A stretch of DNA of 64,000 nucleotides from Corynebacterium silvaticum (GTDB lineage Bacteria; Actinomycetota; Actinomycetes; Mycobacteriales; Mycobacteriaceae): assembly GCF_004382825.2 (NCBI RefSeq), contig NZ_SDQO02000002.1, positions 620,001 to 684,000 on the forward strand, in the 5' to 3' direction. A model generated the notes under the pieces. The model did not search any database, was not told the DNA's origin, and was given only the letters and a program-made list of their open reading frames with translations. Made by a program: the position numbers and the translations under genes. This document shows positions 8,776-20,618 of this stretch, in pieces (within the stretch, counting starts at the first letter, position 1; every line of letters starts with the position of its first letter).

Positions 8776-8821
8776 AACAAGCACGCTTAAGAAGCGACTA
8801 CTCTTCTTAAGCGTGCTTGTT
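8776..8821. promoter_or_regulatory. 19-bp perfect inverted repeat spanning the tsaB start codon
   Basis: The left arm at 8776-8794 (AACAAGCACGCTTAAGAAG) pairs perfectly with the right arm at 8803-8821 around an 8-nt loop. The right arm contains the proposed tsaB GTG start (8813-8815). It may be the terminator of the upstream gene, or a hairpin that masks tsaB initiation. Confidence 0.8.
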
Positions 8822-9487
8822 CTTGCTCTGGATACCGCCACCCCTGACCTCATAGTCGGACTCGTCCGAGTTCCCGCCGATACAGCCACCGGGACTGTTA
8901 TCGCGCAACGGATTTTTACGGACAGCCGGCAGCATAATGAGCTGCTGACTCCTACCGTCGTGGAGATCCTGGAAGAATCAGGACAAAAATTCGCCGATGT
9001 TGACCGGATTGTGGTCGGCTGCGGGCCAGGGCCTTTCACCGGACTCCGGGTAGGGATGGTCACCGCGGCAGCCTTTGGTGATGCACTCGGTATTCCCGTG
9101 CATGGCGTCTGCACCCATGATGCGATTGCCGCGCAACTGGGCGGGCAAGCCCTCGTTGCCACGGATGCGCGACGCAAGGAGATCTATTGGTCGCTCTACT
9201 CTAAGGGCGTGCGGACGATGGGACCGAGCATTGTTTCTCCGACAGAATTGTCGATTCCTTCCAGAATCTCCACAGTCTCGATCCCGGAAAAGCTAGGGCA
9301 GCTTCTTCCCGAATCCGTGGCAGATGTGCCCCAGGTGCATATGCGCCCCTTGCCGGAATTCCTCGTCGCTGTAGCCGATTTCTCGGAGACGCCTGAGCCT
9401 TTGGAACCGCTGTATTTGCGTCGCCCTGATGCGAAAGAGCCAGCGCCAAAGCCGAGGTCCTCGGCGATCCCGGAGGTAGAACTCTAG
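8813..9487 (+). CDS. tsaB: tRNA t6A biosynthesis protein TsaB
   Basis: TsaB is the inactive-paralogue partner of TsaD in the threonylcarbamoyl transferase complex. The protein has an ASKHA-fold N-terminus LVLALDTATP, and GCGPGPFTGLRVGM at about residues 69-82, the family signature. Its 224 residues match the family. GTG 8813 puts LVLALDT at the expected place, but there is no ribosome site upstream and the start lies inside a 19-bp hairpin stem, so translation may be leaderless or hairpin-controlled. A one-mismatch R1 copy at 9245-9257 encodes ELSIPS. rimI begins right after the stop, and tsaD follows, giving a tsaB-rimI-tsaD operon. Confidence 0.95.
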   Translation: MLVLALDTATPDLIVGLVRVPADTATGTVIAQRIFTDSRQHNELLTPTVVEILEESGQKFADVDRIVVGCGPGPFTGLRVGMVTAAAFGDALGIPVHGVCTHDAIAAQLGGQALVATDARRKEIYWSLYSKGVRTMGPSIVSPTELSIPSRISTVSIPEKLGQLLPESVADVPQVHMRPLPEFLVAVADFSETPEPLEPLYLRRPDAKEPAPKPRSSAIPEVEL

Positions 9488-9979
9488 ATGTTTCTCCGAG
9501 AACTAACTGCTGCTGATGCGCCACGATGCGCGGAATTGGAGACGCTGCTTTTTGCAGAGGAAAATCCGTGGTCGGTAGAGGATTTGTGCGTGGCGATGAA
9601 CCATCCGCACACGCTGTATATTGCGGTTGTGGATTCGCTGGATCACGGCCAGATACTCGGATACGCGGGCTTGGCTATGTTGGGCCCGGCTGATGACCCA
9701 GAGTTTGAGATCCATACCATCGGGGTGGATCCTGAGTTTCAGCGTCGTGGGGCGGCTCGTTTGATGATGGACAACATGATGTTTGTGGCGGATCGTGCTG
9801 CGGGGCCGGTGTTCCTAGAGGTGCGGACAACCAATGAGCCCGCTATACGTTTGTATGAGTCGTATGGTTTTGAGCGCCAAGGGGTCCGGAAAAACTACTA
9901 TCAGCCCTCAGGTGCGGATGCCTATGTGATGGTGCGGATGCCATCGGCTGTGGAAAGCAATGAAGAGAGTGAAAAATAA
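9488..9979 (+). CDS. rimI: GNAT acetyltransferase, ribosomal protein S18-alanine N-acetyltransferase type
   Basis: A 163-residue GNAT-fold acetyltransferase. RimI acetylates the N-terminal alanine of ribosomal protein S18 using acetyl-CoA. The [16 protein letters not shown] segment (about residues 77-92) is the acetyl-CoA pyrophosphate loop (Q/RxxGxA), and [20 protein letters not shown] is the motif B region characteristic of RimI. It starts one codon after the tsaB stop and overlaps or abuts tsaD, which fixes its position in the t6A operon, as in many bacteria. Its substrate here is inferred from family and context. Confidence 0.93.
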   Translation: MFLRELTAADAPRCAELETLLFAEENPWSVEDLCVAMNHPHTLYIAVVDSLDHGQILGYAGLAMLGPADDPEFEIHTIGVDPEFQRRGAARLMMDNMMFVADRAAGPVFLEVRTTNEPAIRLYESYGFERQGVRKNYYQPSGADAYVMVRMPSAVESNEESEK

Positions 9980-9980
9980 C

Positions 9981-11036
9981 ATGATTGTCCTTGGCATCGA
10001 ATCGTCGTGCGACGAGACCGGCGTGGGCATTATTGAACTTTCGCCCGATGGAAGCATGCGGATCCTCGCCGACGCAGTGGCCTCCTCGATGGAGGAGCAC
10101 GCGCGCTTTGGTGGCGTGGTCCCCGAGATTGCTTCTAGGGCGCACCTTGAGGCGATGGTTCCGGTGATGCGGCGGGCATTGGATGAGGCGGGCGTCGATA
10201 AGCCTGATGCGGTGGCTGCGACCGTAGGGCCTGGACTTGCCGGTGCCTTGCTGGTGGGGGCTTCCGCGGCCAAGGCCTATGCGGCGGCGTGGGATGTGCC
10301 TTTTTACGGTGTGAATCATCTGGGTGGGCACGTCGCAGTGGCCAATCTGGAGGGCGAGGAGCTGTTTCATGCCATCGCACTTTTGGTGTCGGGCGGGCAT
10401 TCGCAGCTGCTGGAAGTTCAGGCCGTGGGTAAACCAATGAAAGAGCTGGGATCCACGCTTGACGACGCCGCTGGGGAAGCCTACGACAAGGTTGCACGGC
10501 TGCTCGGCCTGGGATATCCAGGCGGCCCGGTGATCGATAAGCTCGCCGCGCGGGGAAACCGCAAGGCTATCCGCTTTCCTCGGGGACTTTCGCGTGCCGA
10601 CGATCTGCGCGGTGAGCACCGCTACAACTTTTCTTTCTCTGGCCTAAAAACATCCGTGGCGCGCTACGTGGAAAAAGCGGAACGCGAGCAGACCGTGATT
10701 AGCGTTGAAGACGTGTGCGCCTCCTTTCAGGAAGCTGTGTGTGATGTGTTGACACACAAGGCGATTCTTGCCTGCCAAGACACCGGCGCCAAAGTCTTGC
10801 TCCTGGGCGGCGGGGTGGCGGCTAATTCACGACTTAGGGAGCTGGCGGCGGCGCGATGCCAGACAGCTGGTATTGAGCTTCGCGTCCCGCGCTTCAAGCT
10901 GTGCACGGATAACGGGGTCATGATCGCTGCCGTGGCGGCGCAGCTCATTCACGAAGGCGCACCGCAGTCGGGGTTGAGCATTGGCACTGATACCTCGTTG
11001 GAAGTGGAAATTCCGCTTGTGTATGCAGATATGTAA
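9981..11036 (+). CDS. tsaD: tRNA N6-adenosine threonylcarbamoyltransferase TsaD
   Basis: The catalytic subunit that transfers threonylcarbamoyl from TC-AMP to tRNA A37. The product starts [14 protein letters not shown], the family start; an in-frame ATG 21 nt upstream overlaps rimI and is an alternative. Metal ligands are visible in SRAHLE (near residue 52) and in [12 protein letters not shown] (the HxxGH motif, near 112-123). [19 protein letters not shown] and the C-terminal GGGVAANS and [10 protein letters not shown] nucleotide-binding segments are all present. The 351 residues are normal for the family. It is the last gene of the tsaB-rimI-tsaD unit; the CIRCE element and groES follow after 37 bp. 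Confidence 0.97.
   Translation: MIVLGIESSCDETGVGIIELSPDGSMRILADAVASSMEEHARFGGVVPEIASRAHLEAMVPVMRRALDEAGVDKPDAVAATVGPGLAGALLVGASAAKAYAAAWDVPFYGVNHLGGHVAVANLEGEELFHAIALLVSGGHSQLLEVQAVGKPMKELGSTLDDAAGEAYDKVARLLGLGYPGGPVIDKLAARGNRKAIRFPRGLSRADDLRGEHRYNFSFSGLKTSVARYVEKAEREQTVISVEDVCASFQEAVCDVLTHKAILACQDTGAKVLLLGGGVAANSRLRELAAARCQTAGIELRVPRFKLCTDNGVMIAAVAAQLIHEGAPQSGLSIGTDTSLEVEIPLVYADM
10191..10203 (-). repeat. Dispersed 13-mer R2, exact, reverse orientation, inside tsaD
   Basis: GGCGTCGATAAGC on the plus strand, within the GVDKPDA codons of tsaD. Confidence 0.65.
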
Positions 11037-11073
11037 AACAGGGGAGTTCGCTGGCAGATAACTTTGTTGAGTG

Positions 11074-11100
11074 CTGGCACTTGCAGGGGTAGAGTGCCAG
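11074..11100. promoter_or_regulatory. CIRCE operator (HrcA binding site) upstream of groES
   Basis: CTGGCACTT, 9 nt, then GAGTGCCAG matches the CIRCE layout (TTAGCACTC-N9-GAGTGCTAA) with symmetric changes at the outer positions. It lies about 100 bp before groES, so heat-shock control by HrcA is expected. Confidence 0.9.
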
Positions 11101-11196
11101 TAGGTTGTACTCACACAGTTGTTCACCCGCGACGACGGCTGTGCTGGAATTCCCGCAACCGGCACAAGAGAAACTTCATTGTACGGAAGGTATATC

Positions 11197-13127
<1,931 letters not shown>

Positions 13128-13160
13128 AATCGCTACCACTAGAACAACGGTGTAAAAATC

Positions 13161-13198
13161 CCGAGCGTTGGTTTCCTACCACGCTCGGTATTTTTGTT
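13161..13198 (+). terminator. Terminator after groEL1
   Basis: CCGAGCG (13161-13167) pairs with CGCTCGG (13182-13188) with extra pairing of TTGG/CTACCA inside, followed by TATTTTTGTT. Confidence 0.85.
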
Positions 13199-13211
13199 AT
13201 TGAATTGAGAA

Positions 13212-13493
13212 CTAGGCGTGTCGCTGCGCCAGCATTGACGCCCGCTCCGATTCGGAGAGTCCTACCCAGATCCCATAAGGCTCAGCGTATTGGAGCGCAT
13301 GCTGCCTGCAATTCCTCATCACCGGACACAAAGCGCAAATTTCTTTCGCCTTGCGTTCGCGAGACCGCCTGGCAAGGCCTCGCTCGCCCTCGGGGTGATA
13401 AAAAATTTCCGATTGGGTTCCCCTACACGCTCCGTGCAATTGCCAATCCCATAACTGGGCTTGCGGAGCCGGTAATAGGTCGGTGTTGTGCAT
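13212..13493 (-). CDS. WhiB-family iron-sulfur transcription factor (WhiB3/WhcB position)
   Basis: The 93-residue protein has the four WhiB cysteines: C23 in GACRG, then C53, C56 and C62 in CALCPVMRNC, which ligate a [4Fe-4S] cluster. The GIWVG turn is at 74-78, followed by a basic C-terminus for DNA contact. ATG at 13491-13493 is chosen because it gives the normal N-terminal length; further upstream starts add residues unlike the family. WhiB proteins act with the principal sigma factor in redox and nitric oxide responses. Its place between groEL1 and sigD matches whiB3 of mycobacteria and the whcB-type gene of corynebacteria. It is divergent from sigD. Confidence 0.92.
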   Translation of the reverse strand: MHNTDLLPAPQAQLWDWQLHGACRGTQSEIFYHPEGERGLARRSRERKAKEICALCPVMRNCRQHALQYAEPYGIWVGLSESERASMLAQRHA

Positions 13494-13811
13494 ATGAAGG
13501 GTGGTCCTTATGTCAGAGGCATGCCAGTAGACATGCCAGTGGGCTGGGGCAGACTCTAAATATGAGGGAAAGCTGCGTTCTCGATTGTGGGGGTGTGAAG
13601 TAAACAAGGCATGGACGCGGAGGAAAGAGGGAGAAAATTCTGGAAAGAATCGACGATTCTTTCCAGAATCCTCGCTACGACTAGAGTTGATAACTGAGGC
13701 TATGTCCCAGGTATTATTTACTTTTTGTATCGTTAGATAATGCGGTGGTTCTTATATGGACTAGAAGCACCGCCGATAACCGAGCTTAGACGAGCTCGGT
13801 TCTGCACATGA
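13494..13811. other. Divergent whiB/sigD intergenic region
   Basis: 318 bp without a convincing gene. It contains the longest R1 palindrome of the window (13637-13669, a 33-bp perfect inverted repeat centred on 13653) and should carry the promoters of both flanking genes. No promoter could be assigned with confidence. Confidence 0.6.
13647..13659 (+). repeat. Dispersed palindrome R1, exact, intergenic, longest arms
   Basis: Core GAATCGACGATTC flanked by ATTCTGGAAA on the left and TTTCCAGAAT on the right, giving a 33-bp perfect inverted repeat with an unpaired centre. Confidence 0.95.
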
Positions 13812-14396
13812 ATGATGGAAGAGAAAGGGCTAGCAGTGGCCGAAACAGAGACTGAGCTCTCAAGTCTCGTACCGCGCGCTGCCGGGGGTGATTCTCGGTC
13901 GCTGCAACGGGTTATCTCCATCATTTACCCGAAGGTGCTGAGCTATGCGCGCATTCGCTTAAACAGCGGTCGGCATCCGACCCCGGAGGACGTGGCTCAG
14001 GAGATTTGCTTGGCGGTGGCTACGTCGATAGGCAAATTTGTGGACCAGGGGAAGCCTTTTATGGCTTTTGTGTACGGTATTGCGTCCAACAAAGTCGCTG
14101 ATGCTCACCGGGCGTATTCCCGTGATGTGGCCAATCCCACGGAGGATGTTCCAGAAACTGAGGTGGAACTCGAAACGCCGGAATCGTTTGCGCTGGTAGC
14201 GGCCGGTAGTAACAGAGTGAGGGAACTTCTCGATTTACTAGGTGATAAGCCTCGCGAGATTATTACTCTTCGAGTTTTTGTGGAGCTCTCGGCTGAAGAA
14301 ACAGCGGAGATCGTTGGTAGCACGCCAGGTGCGGTGCGTGTAGCGCAGCATCGGGCACTTGCCACATTGCGCAAGGCATTAGAGCAGGAGAACTAA
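13812..14396 (+). CDS. sigD: ECF-family RNA polymerase sigma factor SigD
   Basis: A 194-residue ECF sigma factor. Region 2 runs from AGGDSRSLQRVISIIYPKVL through DVAQEICLAVATSIGKF to FVYGIASNKVADAHR. Region 4 is RELLDLLGDKPREIITLRVFVELSAEETAEIVGSTPGAVRVAQHRAL, with the helix-turn-helix in its last third. The start is either ATG 13812 or GTG 13836, which is preceded by GAAAGGG and begins MAETETEL; the shorter form is plausible. The next gene, two bases after the stop, encodes its membrane anti-sigma factor. In C. glutamicum the orthologous SigD controls mycolate/cell-envelope genes; that role here is inference from the conserved locus. Confidence 0.94.
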   Translation: MMEEKGLAVAETETELSSLVPRAAGGDSRSLQRVISIIYPKVLSYARIRLNSGRHPTPEDVAQEICLAVATSIGKFVDQGKPFMAFVYGIASNKVADAHRAYSRDVANPTEDVPETEVELETPESFALVAAGSNRVRELLDLLGDKPREIITLRVFVELSAEETAEIVGSTPGAVRVAQHRALATLRKALEQEN

Positions 14397-14398
14397 GG

Positions 14399-15244
14399 AT
14401 GACAGAACGCCGTTGGGCGAGAGACGGGGTCGAGGCCACGCAATCTGTTGAGCAGTTGCAGGCAGACGACCAGTTTCTAACGCACCTGTCTCAGGGCGTT
14501 GACCCGACCGATGGGCAGGACCCGTTGGCTCGGTTGTTCTTGGATGCTCGCGCTGAGATTCAGGCTGATGTTCCGCAGGCTCCCACGTTGGCAATGCTGG
14601 GTCTTGGCTCAGTGGAGGAGTTTCCCACGGGAGAATTAGCCCCGGTAGAGGACTCCTCGGAGTCTGCCCCGCTTATCGACGCCCCCGTGGCCGAGGTTAT
14701 CGAGCTTCCTCGCCGTAGGTGGAGCAACGCCGTTGCTCATGCCTTGGTTGGTGCAGCAGCAGCAACGCTCATCATTGCTGGTGGCGGCACCGCTATTTAT
14801 AACGCAGGTGAAGGCTCCGCGTTATATGCGTTGAATCAAAAGTTCTTTGGACAAACAACAAATACTGAGGCCGTAGTAGCCCTTGCCTCAAAGCTGGACC
14901 AAGCGAATGATCTCAACGCCAAAGGCGATAAGGAAGGCGCGCGCCAACTACTTGAGCAGGCCCGAGAGCTGGTCAATATGCTCAACGCATGCGATCGCGC
15001 GCAAGCCGAAGAACGAATCAAAGAGGCCGAACGCGGCAGCACAGTAGCCCCGGTACCTCCACCGGCTGAGCCAGAAGCCTCTTCTGAAACGGTAGTTACT
15101 ACCGTGACCACTACGGTGACGGAGACTGTCACCGTGGAGCCTGCCCCGGCGCATTCTACGTCTGTGGCTCCAAGCGTTGATCGTTCCACAGCCCCAAGCA
15201 GCTCAGCTGTTGTTTCGACGCCTGCGCCTACCCCCGTTACTTGA
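14399..15244 (+). CDS. rsdA: Membrane anti-sigma-D factor RsdA
   Basis: The 281-residue protein has a cytoplasmic N-terminal sigma-binding segment (DPLARLFLDARAEIQADVP, about 41-59), one membrane helix at about 111-133 (AVAHALVGAAAATLIIAGGG) and an extracytoplasmic part with a helical region followed by a Thr/Val/Pro/Ser-rich tail from about 215. This layout and its position right after sigD (ATG two bases after the sigD stop) match RsdA, which holds SigD inactive at the membrane. Release probably needs proteolysis. There is no CHCC zinc motif, so it is not a ZAS-type anti-sigma factor. Confidence 0.9.
   Translation: MTERRWARDGVEATQSVEQLQADDQFLTHLSQGVDPTDGQDPLARLFLDARAEIQADVPQAPTLAMLGLGSVEEFPTGELAPVEDSSESAPLIDAPVAEVIELPRRRWSNAVAHALVGAAAATLIIAGGGTAIYNAGEGSALYALNQKFFGQTTNTEAVVALASKLDQANDLNAKGDKEGARQLLEQARELVNMLNACDRAQAEERIKEAERGSTVAPVPPPAEPEASSETVVTTVTTTVTETVTVEPAPAHSTSVAPSVDRSTAPSSSAVVSTPAPTPVT
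14671..14683 (+). repeat. Dispersed 13-mer R2, exact, inside rsdA
   Basis: GCTTATCGACGCC encoding LIDAP in the cytoplasmic part of the anti-sigma factor. Confidence 0.65.
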
Positions 15245-15247
15245 GCT

Positions 15248-15288
15248 GCCGCAGCCGGACCATTTCCAAGTCCACTAGGGGCTGCGGC
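15248..15288. terminator. Bidirectional hairpin between rsdA and DUF5319 gene
   Basis: GCCGCAGCC (15248-15256) pairs with GGCTGCGGC (15280-15288); the long loop and lack of a T-tract make it a moderate call. Confidence 0.5.
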
Positions 15289-15290
15289 CG

Positions 15291-15683
15291 TTAGAAGAAG
15301 CGGGGTGCCTCGAGTCCGTCGAGGTATCCTAGGCAATAATCCCAAGGAACATAGGCTTGGGTGTTGGGGTTGAGGCTGGGCTCGTGGACTGGGCTGAGCT
15401 CGCCATTGAGGGTGGCTCGGATGTTTTCCAGCATGATGTCCCAGTCGTAATAATGTTCCTCGTTGCAGTCTTCGCAGAGGAAGAAAATTCCGTTGATGCC
15501 ACGGGGCTGTAGGACTTTTTTGAACCGTTGGACCAGTCGTAGGTCTTCTTCGATGTGCTTTTTCTCAGCCTCGCTGAGTGGTGGCAAGGGCTCGTCTTCA
15601 TCTAAGAACGACGCGGGATCGTTCGGATCATCAGCGAAGGGGTCGCGGGGCATTTGCCAGTCAAAGTTCACGTGCTTAACCAT
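15291..15683 (-). CDS. DUF5319 family protein
   Basis: A 130-residue acidic cytoplasmic protein that starts MVKHVNFDW. The start at 15683 is preferred over one eight codons upstream because it matches the family's compact N-terminus. It has the DUF5319 hallmarks: DPFADDPNDPASFL near the N-terminus, then a pair of cysteines in FFLCEDCNEEHYYDWDIM and the ending YVPWDYCLGYLDGLEA. The CxxC and the later Cys suggest a metal-binding or redox site, but the function of the family is unknown. The gene lies between rsdA and guaB, the same place as its Mycobacterium tuberculosis homologue, and is transcribed towards rsdA. Confidence 0.9.
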   Translation of the reverse strand: MVKHVNFDWQMPRDPFADDPNDPASFLDEDEPLPPLSEAEKKHIEEDLRLVQRFKKVLQPRGINGIFFLCEDCNEEHYYDWDIMLENIRATLNGELSPVHEPSLNPNTQAYVPWDYCLGYLDGLEAPRFF

Positions 15684-15840
15684 ATTGGTCCGTCTCAGCA
15701 TGGGCAAGCATCTGCGATTCCACCTGTGGATTCCTGCAAAATGCTGGTAGGGGTTAGTCTAGGTAGAGCGTGAAAACGCCCATTTTCCGAATGCATGCAC
15801 CCACAGCGGTCACATATTTACCTTTGGTAGGAGTACATAG

Positions 15841-17361
<1,521 letters not shown>

Positions 17362-17387
17362 TAAAATCGGGAAGGTTCCTTTTCATC

Positions 17388-18530
17388 ATGCGTGATTACG
17401 TCGAAATCGGGATTGGCCGTGAGGCTCGCCGCACTTACTACCTAGATGACATCGCGGTCGTACCAGCGCGTCGCACACGGTCCTCCAAAGACGTGGATAC
17501 TACGTGGCACATTGACGCCTATACCTTCAAAGTGCCATTTATGTCCCATCCCACCGATGCGCTGGCAAGCCCCGAATTTGTCATCGAGATGGATAAACAA
17601 GGTGGACTCGGCGTAATCAACGCGGAAGGCCTGTGGGGCCGTCATGCGGACTTGGACGCGGCAATCAACGAGATCGTAGAGGCACATGGCCAAGATGAAC
17701 TTGATCTAGCCTCGCTTGGCCGAGCTACCAAGAAACTGCAGGAACTGCATGCCGCAGAACTGGATAAAGATCTGCTCACCGAGCGGATTGCCCAGGTACG
17801 CGGCTCGGGAGCCGTTGTGGCAGTACGCGTATCGCCACAAAAGTGCCGCGAGCTTGCTCCTTTGCTGATCAAAGCAGGCGCCGATCTGCTCATCATCCAA
17901 GGCACCATCATTTCCGCTGAATACGTAGAAACAAGCGGCGAGCCGCTCAACCTCAAAGAATTCATCGGATCGATTGATGTGCCAGTAATCGCTGGCGGCG
18001 TCAGCGATTACACCACTGCGCTTCACCTCATGCGCGCAGGTGCAGTTGGCATCATCGCCGGTGGTGGCTCAAACACCAACGACCTAGCCTTAGGCATCGA
18101 CGACTCCTTGGCCACCGCTATCGCAGGCGTGGCCGCAGCACGTCGCGATTACCTCGACGAGACCGGAGGACGCTATGTCCACGTGATCGCCGACGGGAAC
18201 ATCAATAACTCTGGACAAGCTGTCAAAGCTATCGCATGCGGTGCGGACGCAGTCATCCTTGGGGAACCCCTTGCCAGGGCCACCGAAGCCGCAGGCAAAG
18301 GACTTTTCTGGCCATCAGCTGCAGCGCATCCGCGTTTCCCGCGAGGCATCGTGGGAACCGTTGGGATTATTCCCACCACGGAGCGCGTCAGCCTCGAGGT
18401 CGTCTTGCATGGGCCATCTGCAAACGTGTTCGGCGAAGAAAATTTTGTCGGCGGACTCAAGCGCGCTCTGGCTAAGTGCGGCTACACGGATTTGAAGAGC
18501 TTCCAAAAAGTTGAGTTGACGATCCGATAG
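17388..18530 (+). CDS. guaB3: GuaB3-family IMP dehydrogenase-related protein
   Basis: The 380-residue protein has the IMPDH barrel but no CBS domains and no GSxCTTR catalytic-cysteine loop. It belongs to the actinobacterial GuaB3 family, whose activity is uncertain although related proteins act as GMP reductase-like enzymes. Visible segments are YYLDDIAVVPARRTRSSKDVD at the start, the VIAGGVSDYTTALHLMRAGA phosphate-binding strand and ADGNINNSGQAVKAIACGADA. It is directly downstream of guaB. Its stop codon TAG (18528-18530) shares its last G with the first base of an exact R1 palindrome, which is followed by a hairpin terminator. Confidence 0.95.
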   Translation: MRDYVEIGIGREARRTYYLDDIAVVPARRTRSSKDVDTTWHIDAYTFKVPFMSHPTDALASPEFVIEMDKQGGLGVINAEGLWGRHADLDAAINEIVEAHGQDELDLASLGRATKKLQELHAAELDKDLLTERIAQVRGSGAVVAVRVSPQKCRELAPLLIKAGADLLIIQGTIISAEYVETSGEPLNLKEFIGSIDVPVIAGGVSDYTTALHLMRAGAVGIIAGGGSNTNDLALGIDDSLATAIAGVAAARRDYLDETGGRYVHVIADGNINNSGQAVKAIACGADAVILGEPLARATEAAGKGLFWPSAAAHPRFPRGIVGTVGIIPTTERVSLEVVLHGPSANVFGEENFVGGLKRALAKCGYTDLKSFQKVELTIR

Positions 18531-18542
18531 AATCGTCGATTC
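18530..18542 (+). repeat. Dispersed palindrome R1, exact, overlapping the guaB3 stop codon
   Basis: GAATCGTCGATTC begins on the last base of the guaB3 TAG stop and is followed by TTTCC. Confidence 0.9.
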
Positions 18543-18547
18543 TTTCC

Positions 18548-18590
18548 CACACAACGCCGGTATCCCTGTCATGGGGGCCGGCGTTGTGTG
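18548..18590 (+). terminator. Terminator after guaB3
   Basis: CACACAACGCCGG (18548-18560) pairs perfectly with CCGGCGTTGTGTG (18578-18590) around a 17-nt loop. Confidence 0.75.
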
Positions 18591-18592
18591 AT

Positions 18593-18605
18593 GGCGTCGA
18601 TAAGC
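18593..18605 (-). repeat. Dispersed 13-mer R2, exact, intergenic after guaB3 terminator
   Basis: GGCGTCGATAAGC on the plus strand, two bases after the terminator stem. Confidence 0.75.
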
Positions 18606-18691
18606 AATGAACCTAGGAGCCGCAACGTACTGATTTATTGCACAGTGAGAGCTATTGGTCTTGGGGCCGCCTAGGCGTAGAACTGTCTTCC

Positions 18692-20551
18692 ATGACGCAT
18701 CTGGTCAAGAGGGATCGCCGGTTACAGGAGTCCCCAGCCACCAAGCACCCTTGGTGGAAGGTCATGTGCCTGACTGGTGTGGACTACTATTCCACGCTCG
18801 GTTACCAGCCTGGCATCGCAGTCGTTGCTGCAGGAGCGCTGGTGCCTATTGCCACGCTGGTGCTTGTGGCTGTGACGATGCTGGGCGCAGTGCCCGTCTA
18901 TCGGCGTATTGCGCGCGAGTCGCCAGACGGTCAGGGATCCATCGCAGTGCTGTCCCATTTTGTGCATGGTTGGAAAAGGAAATTCCTGATCCTTGTACTG
19001 CTCGGGTTTGCTGCAACGGACTTCACCATCACCATGACGCTGTCGGCTTCAGACGCCACGGCTCATCTGCTACACACGACGTCCAGCCCATGGACGATTC
19101 CGCTGACGATCGCTATGCTGGCGTCGCTGGCGTTGGTGTTCTACCGGGGATTCACTGAGGCAATTAGGGTATCGGTGGTCCTAGTCAGCGTCTATTTGGT
19201 TCTGACCGCCATCATCGTGACCACAGGGCTCATTCGAATCGGCCTGCACCCCTCCATGGTGGGGGACTGGTGGCAGTCTGTGATCGTCGCGCACCCGCAG
19301 CCACTGGGCATCGTCCTCGTGGCGCTGCTGGTTTTCCCCAAACTCGCATTGGGCCTCTCCGGCTTTGAAACGGGAGTGGCAGTCATACCGCAGATCGACG
19401 GCGGCGCAGAAGGCCGCGCGGGGAAGGTGCGCGCCGGGCGGAAGCTACTGCTTGTGGCTGCGTCTATCATGAGCGTGTTCCTCATTGCCTCGTCGATCGT
19501 GGTCACCCTACTTGTTCCTGCAGATTCGCTTATCGACGGCGGCCCTGCCAACGGCCGCGCCCTCGCATACCTCGCCCACGAGCAATTTGGCCCGTTCTTT
19601 GGCGGTGCTTATGACCTGGTCACCGTGGTGATCCTGTGGTTCGCTGGTGCTTCAGCCATGGCCGGCATGATTAACCTGATTCCACGTTATCTACCGCGTT
19701 ATGGCATGGCCCCCGCGTGGGTGGCTAAGACACGCCCGATGGTGAAAGTGGTGGCCGCTATTACTTTTGCCGTAGCCATAATTTTTAGGGCAAACGTGGA
19801 TAAGCAATCTGGGGCCTATGCCACGGGTGTCCTAGTTCTTTTGCTCTCCGGGGCGTTAGCGGTCACGCTCTCGTCTGCTGTGGACGTTCGGCGCAAACGC
19901 GGCCCGCATTGGAAGCCATTCGCTTATGGCCTGGTGACGTTGGTTCTGGGTTACACCACAATCACCAACATGGTTGAGCGCCCCGAGGGACTCAAAGTGG
20001 CTTTTTGGTTTATCGTGGCGATCATCGTGGTATCTATGGTTTCCCGCGTGGGCAGAGCTTTTGAACTGCGCAGCCCCATTATTTCTTATGACGAGAAGGC
20101 GCTGCGCATCATCGATTCCACCTGTGGCCCCTTTGCGATCATTGCGCATTCCATAGGCTCCGATGACCCAGCCGAATATGAGCGCAAAGAACACGAGGTC
20201 CGGGCCCGCAATCACATTCCAGATTCTCAGCCCGTCATCTTTTTGGAGGTAGGGATACGAGACGCCAGCGAATTTAGCTCAGCGCTTGTGGTCACAGGGC
20301 ATGTGTGCGGGGGACACACGATTCTTCGCACAGAATCTGCAGCCATCCCGAATACCATCGCGGCGCTCGCAGTGGATATGCATCACCGCGGGAATGTGGA
20401 CGTGTACTTTTCTTGGTCGCCAGGTTCTCCTGTGCGCGATATGCTGCGCTATCTGGCTATCGGTAAAGGACAAAACGCGGTTGTAGTCCACGAGATAATT
20501 TGGCGCGCTAATAAGGACGGAAAACCGCATCCGCATGTCCACTTGGGATAA
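18692..20551 (+). CDS. APC-superfamily permease with C-terminal cytoplasmic domain
   Basis: The 619-residue protein starts at ATG 18692 (MTHLVKRDRRLQESP); an in-frame start 54 nt upstream is weaker. It has about 12 membrane helices up to residue 445, including the opening VDYYSTLGYQPGIAVVAAG and GLSGFETGVAVIPQI, typical of APC amino-acid/cation permeases. A soluble domain of about 160 residues follows (from SYDEKALRIIDSTCGPFAIIAH). The combination is found in uncharacterised actinobacterial permeases between guaB3 and guaA. Substrate is unknown; amino acid or potassium uptake are both possible. The TAA stop abuts an R2-like motif at 20552. Confidence 0.88.
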   Translation: MTHLVKRDRRLQESPATKHPWWKVMCLTGVDYYSTLGYQPGIAVVAAGALVPIATLVLVAVTMLGAVPVYRRIARESPDGQGSIAVLSHFVHGWKRKFLILVLLGFAATDFTITMTLSASDATAHLLHTTSSPWTIPLTIAMLASLALVFYRGFTEAIRVSVVLVSVYLVLTAIIVTTGLIRIGLHPSMVGDWWQSVIVAHPQPLGIVLVALLVFPKLALGLSGFETGVAVIPQIDGGAEGRAGKVRAGRKLLLVAASIMSVFLIASSIVVTLLVPADSLIDGGPANGRALAYLAHEQFGPFFGGAYDLVTVVILWFAGASAMAGMINLIPRYLPRYGMAPAWVAKTRPMVKVVAAITFAVAIIFRANVDKQSGAYATGVLVLLLSGALAVTLSSAVDVRRKRGPHWKPFAYGLVTLVLGYTTITNMVERPEGLKVAFWFIVAIIVVSMVSRVGRAFELRSPIISYDEKALRIIDSTCGPFAIIAHSIGSDDPAEYERKEHEVRARNHIPDSQPVIFLEVGIRDASEFSSALVVTGHVCGGHTILRTESAAIPNTIAALAVDMHHRGNVDVYFSWSPGSPVRDMLRYLAIGKGQNAVVVHEIIWRANKDGKPHPHVHLG

Positions 20552-20618
20552 AGCTTCTCGACGCTCGTCGCTAAGCCCCGGTATCTAGGGTCCTAGCCCA
20601 TGCGGTAGTGTATGCAGC

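Noticed and set aside
9997..10020. GAATCGTCGTGCGACGAG in tsaD looked like an R1 copy
   Set aside because: It encodes the invariant IESSCDET of TsaD and matches R1 only in the left half.
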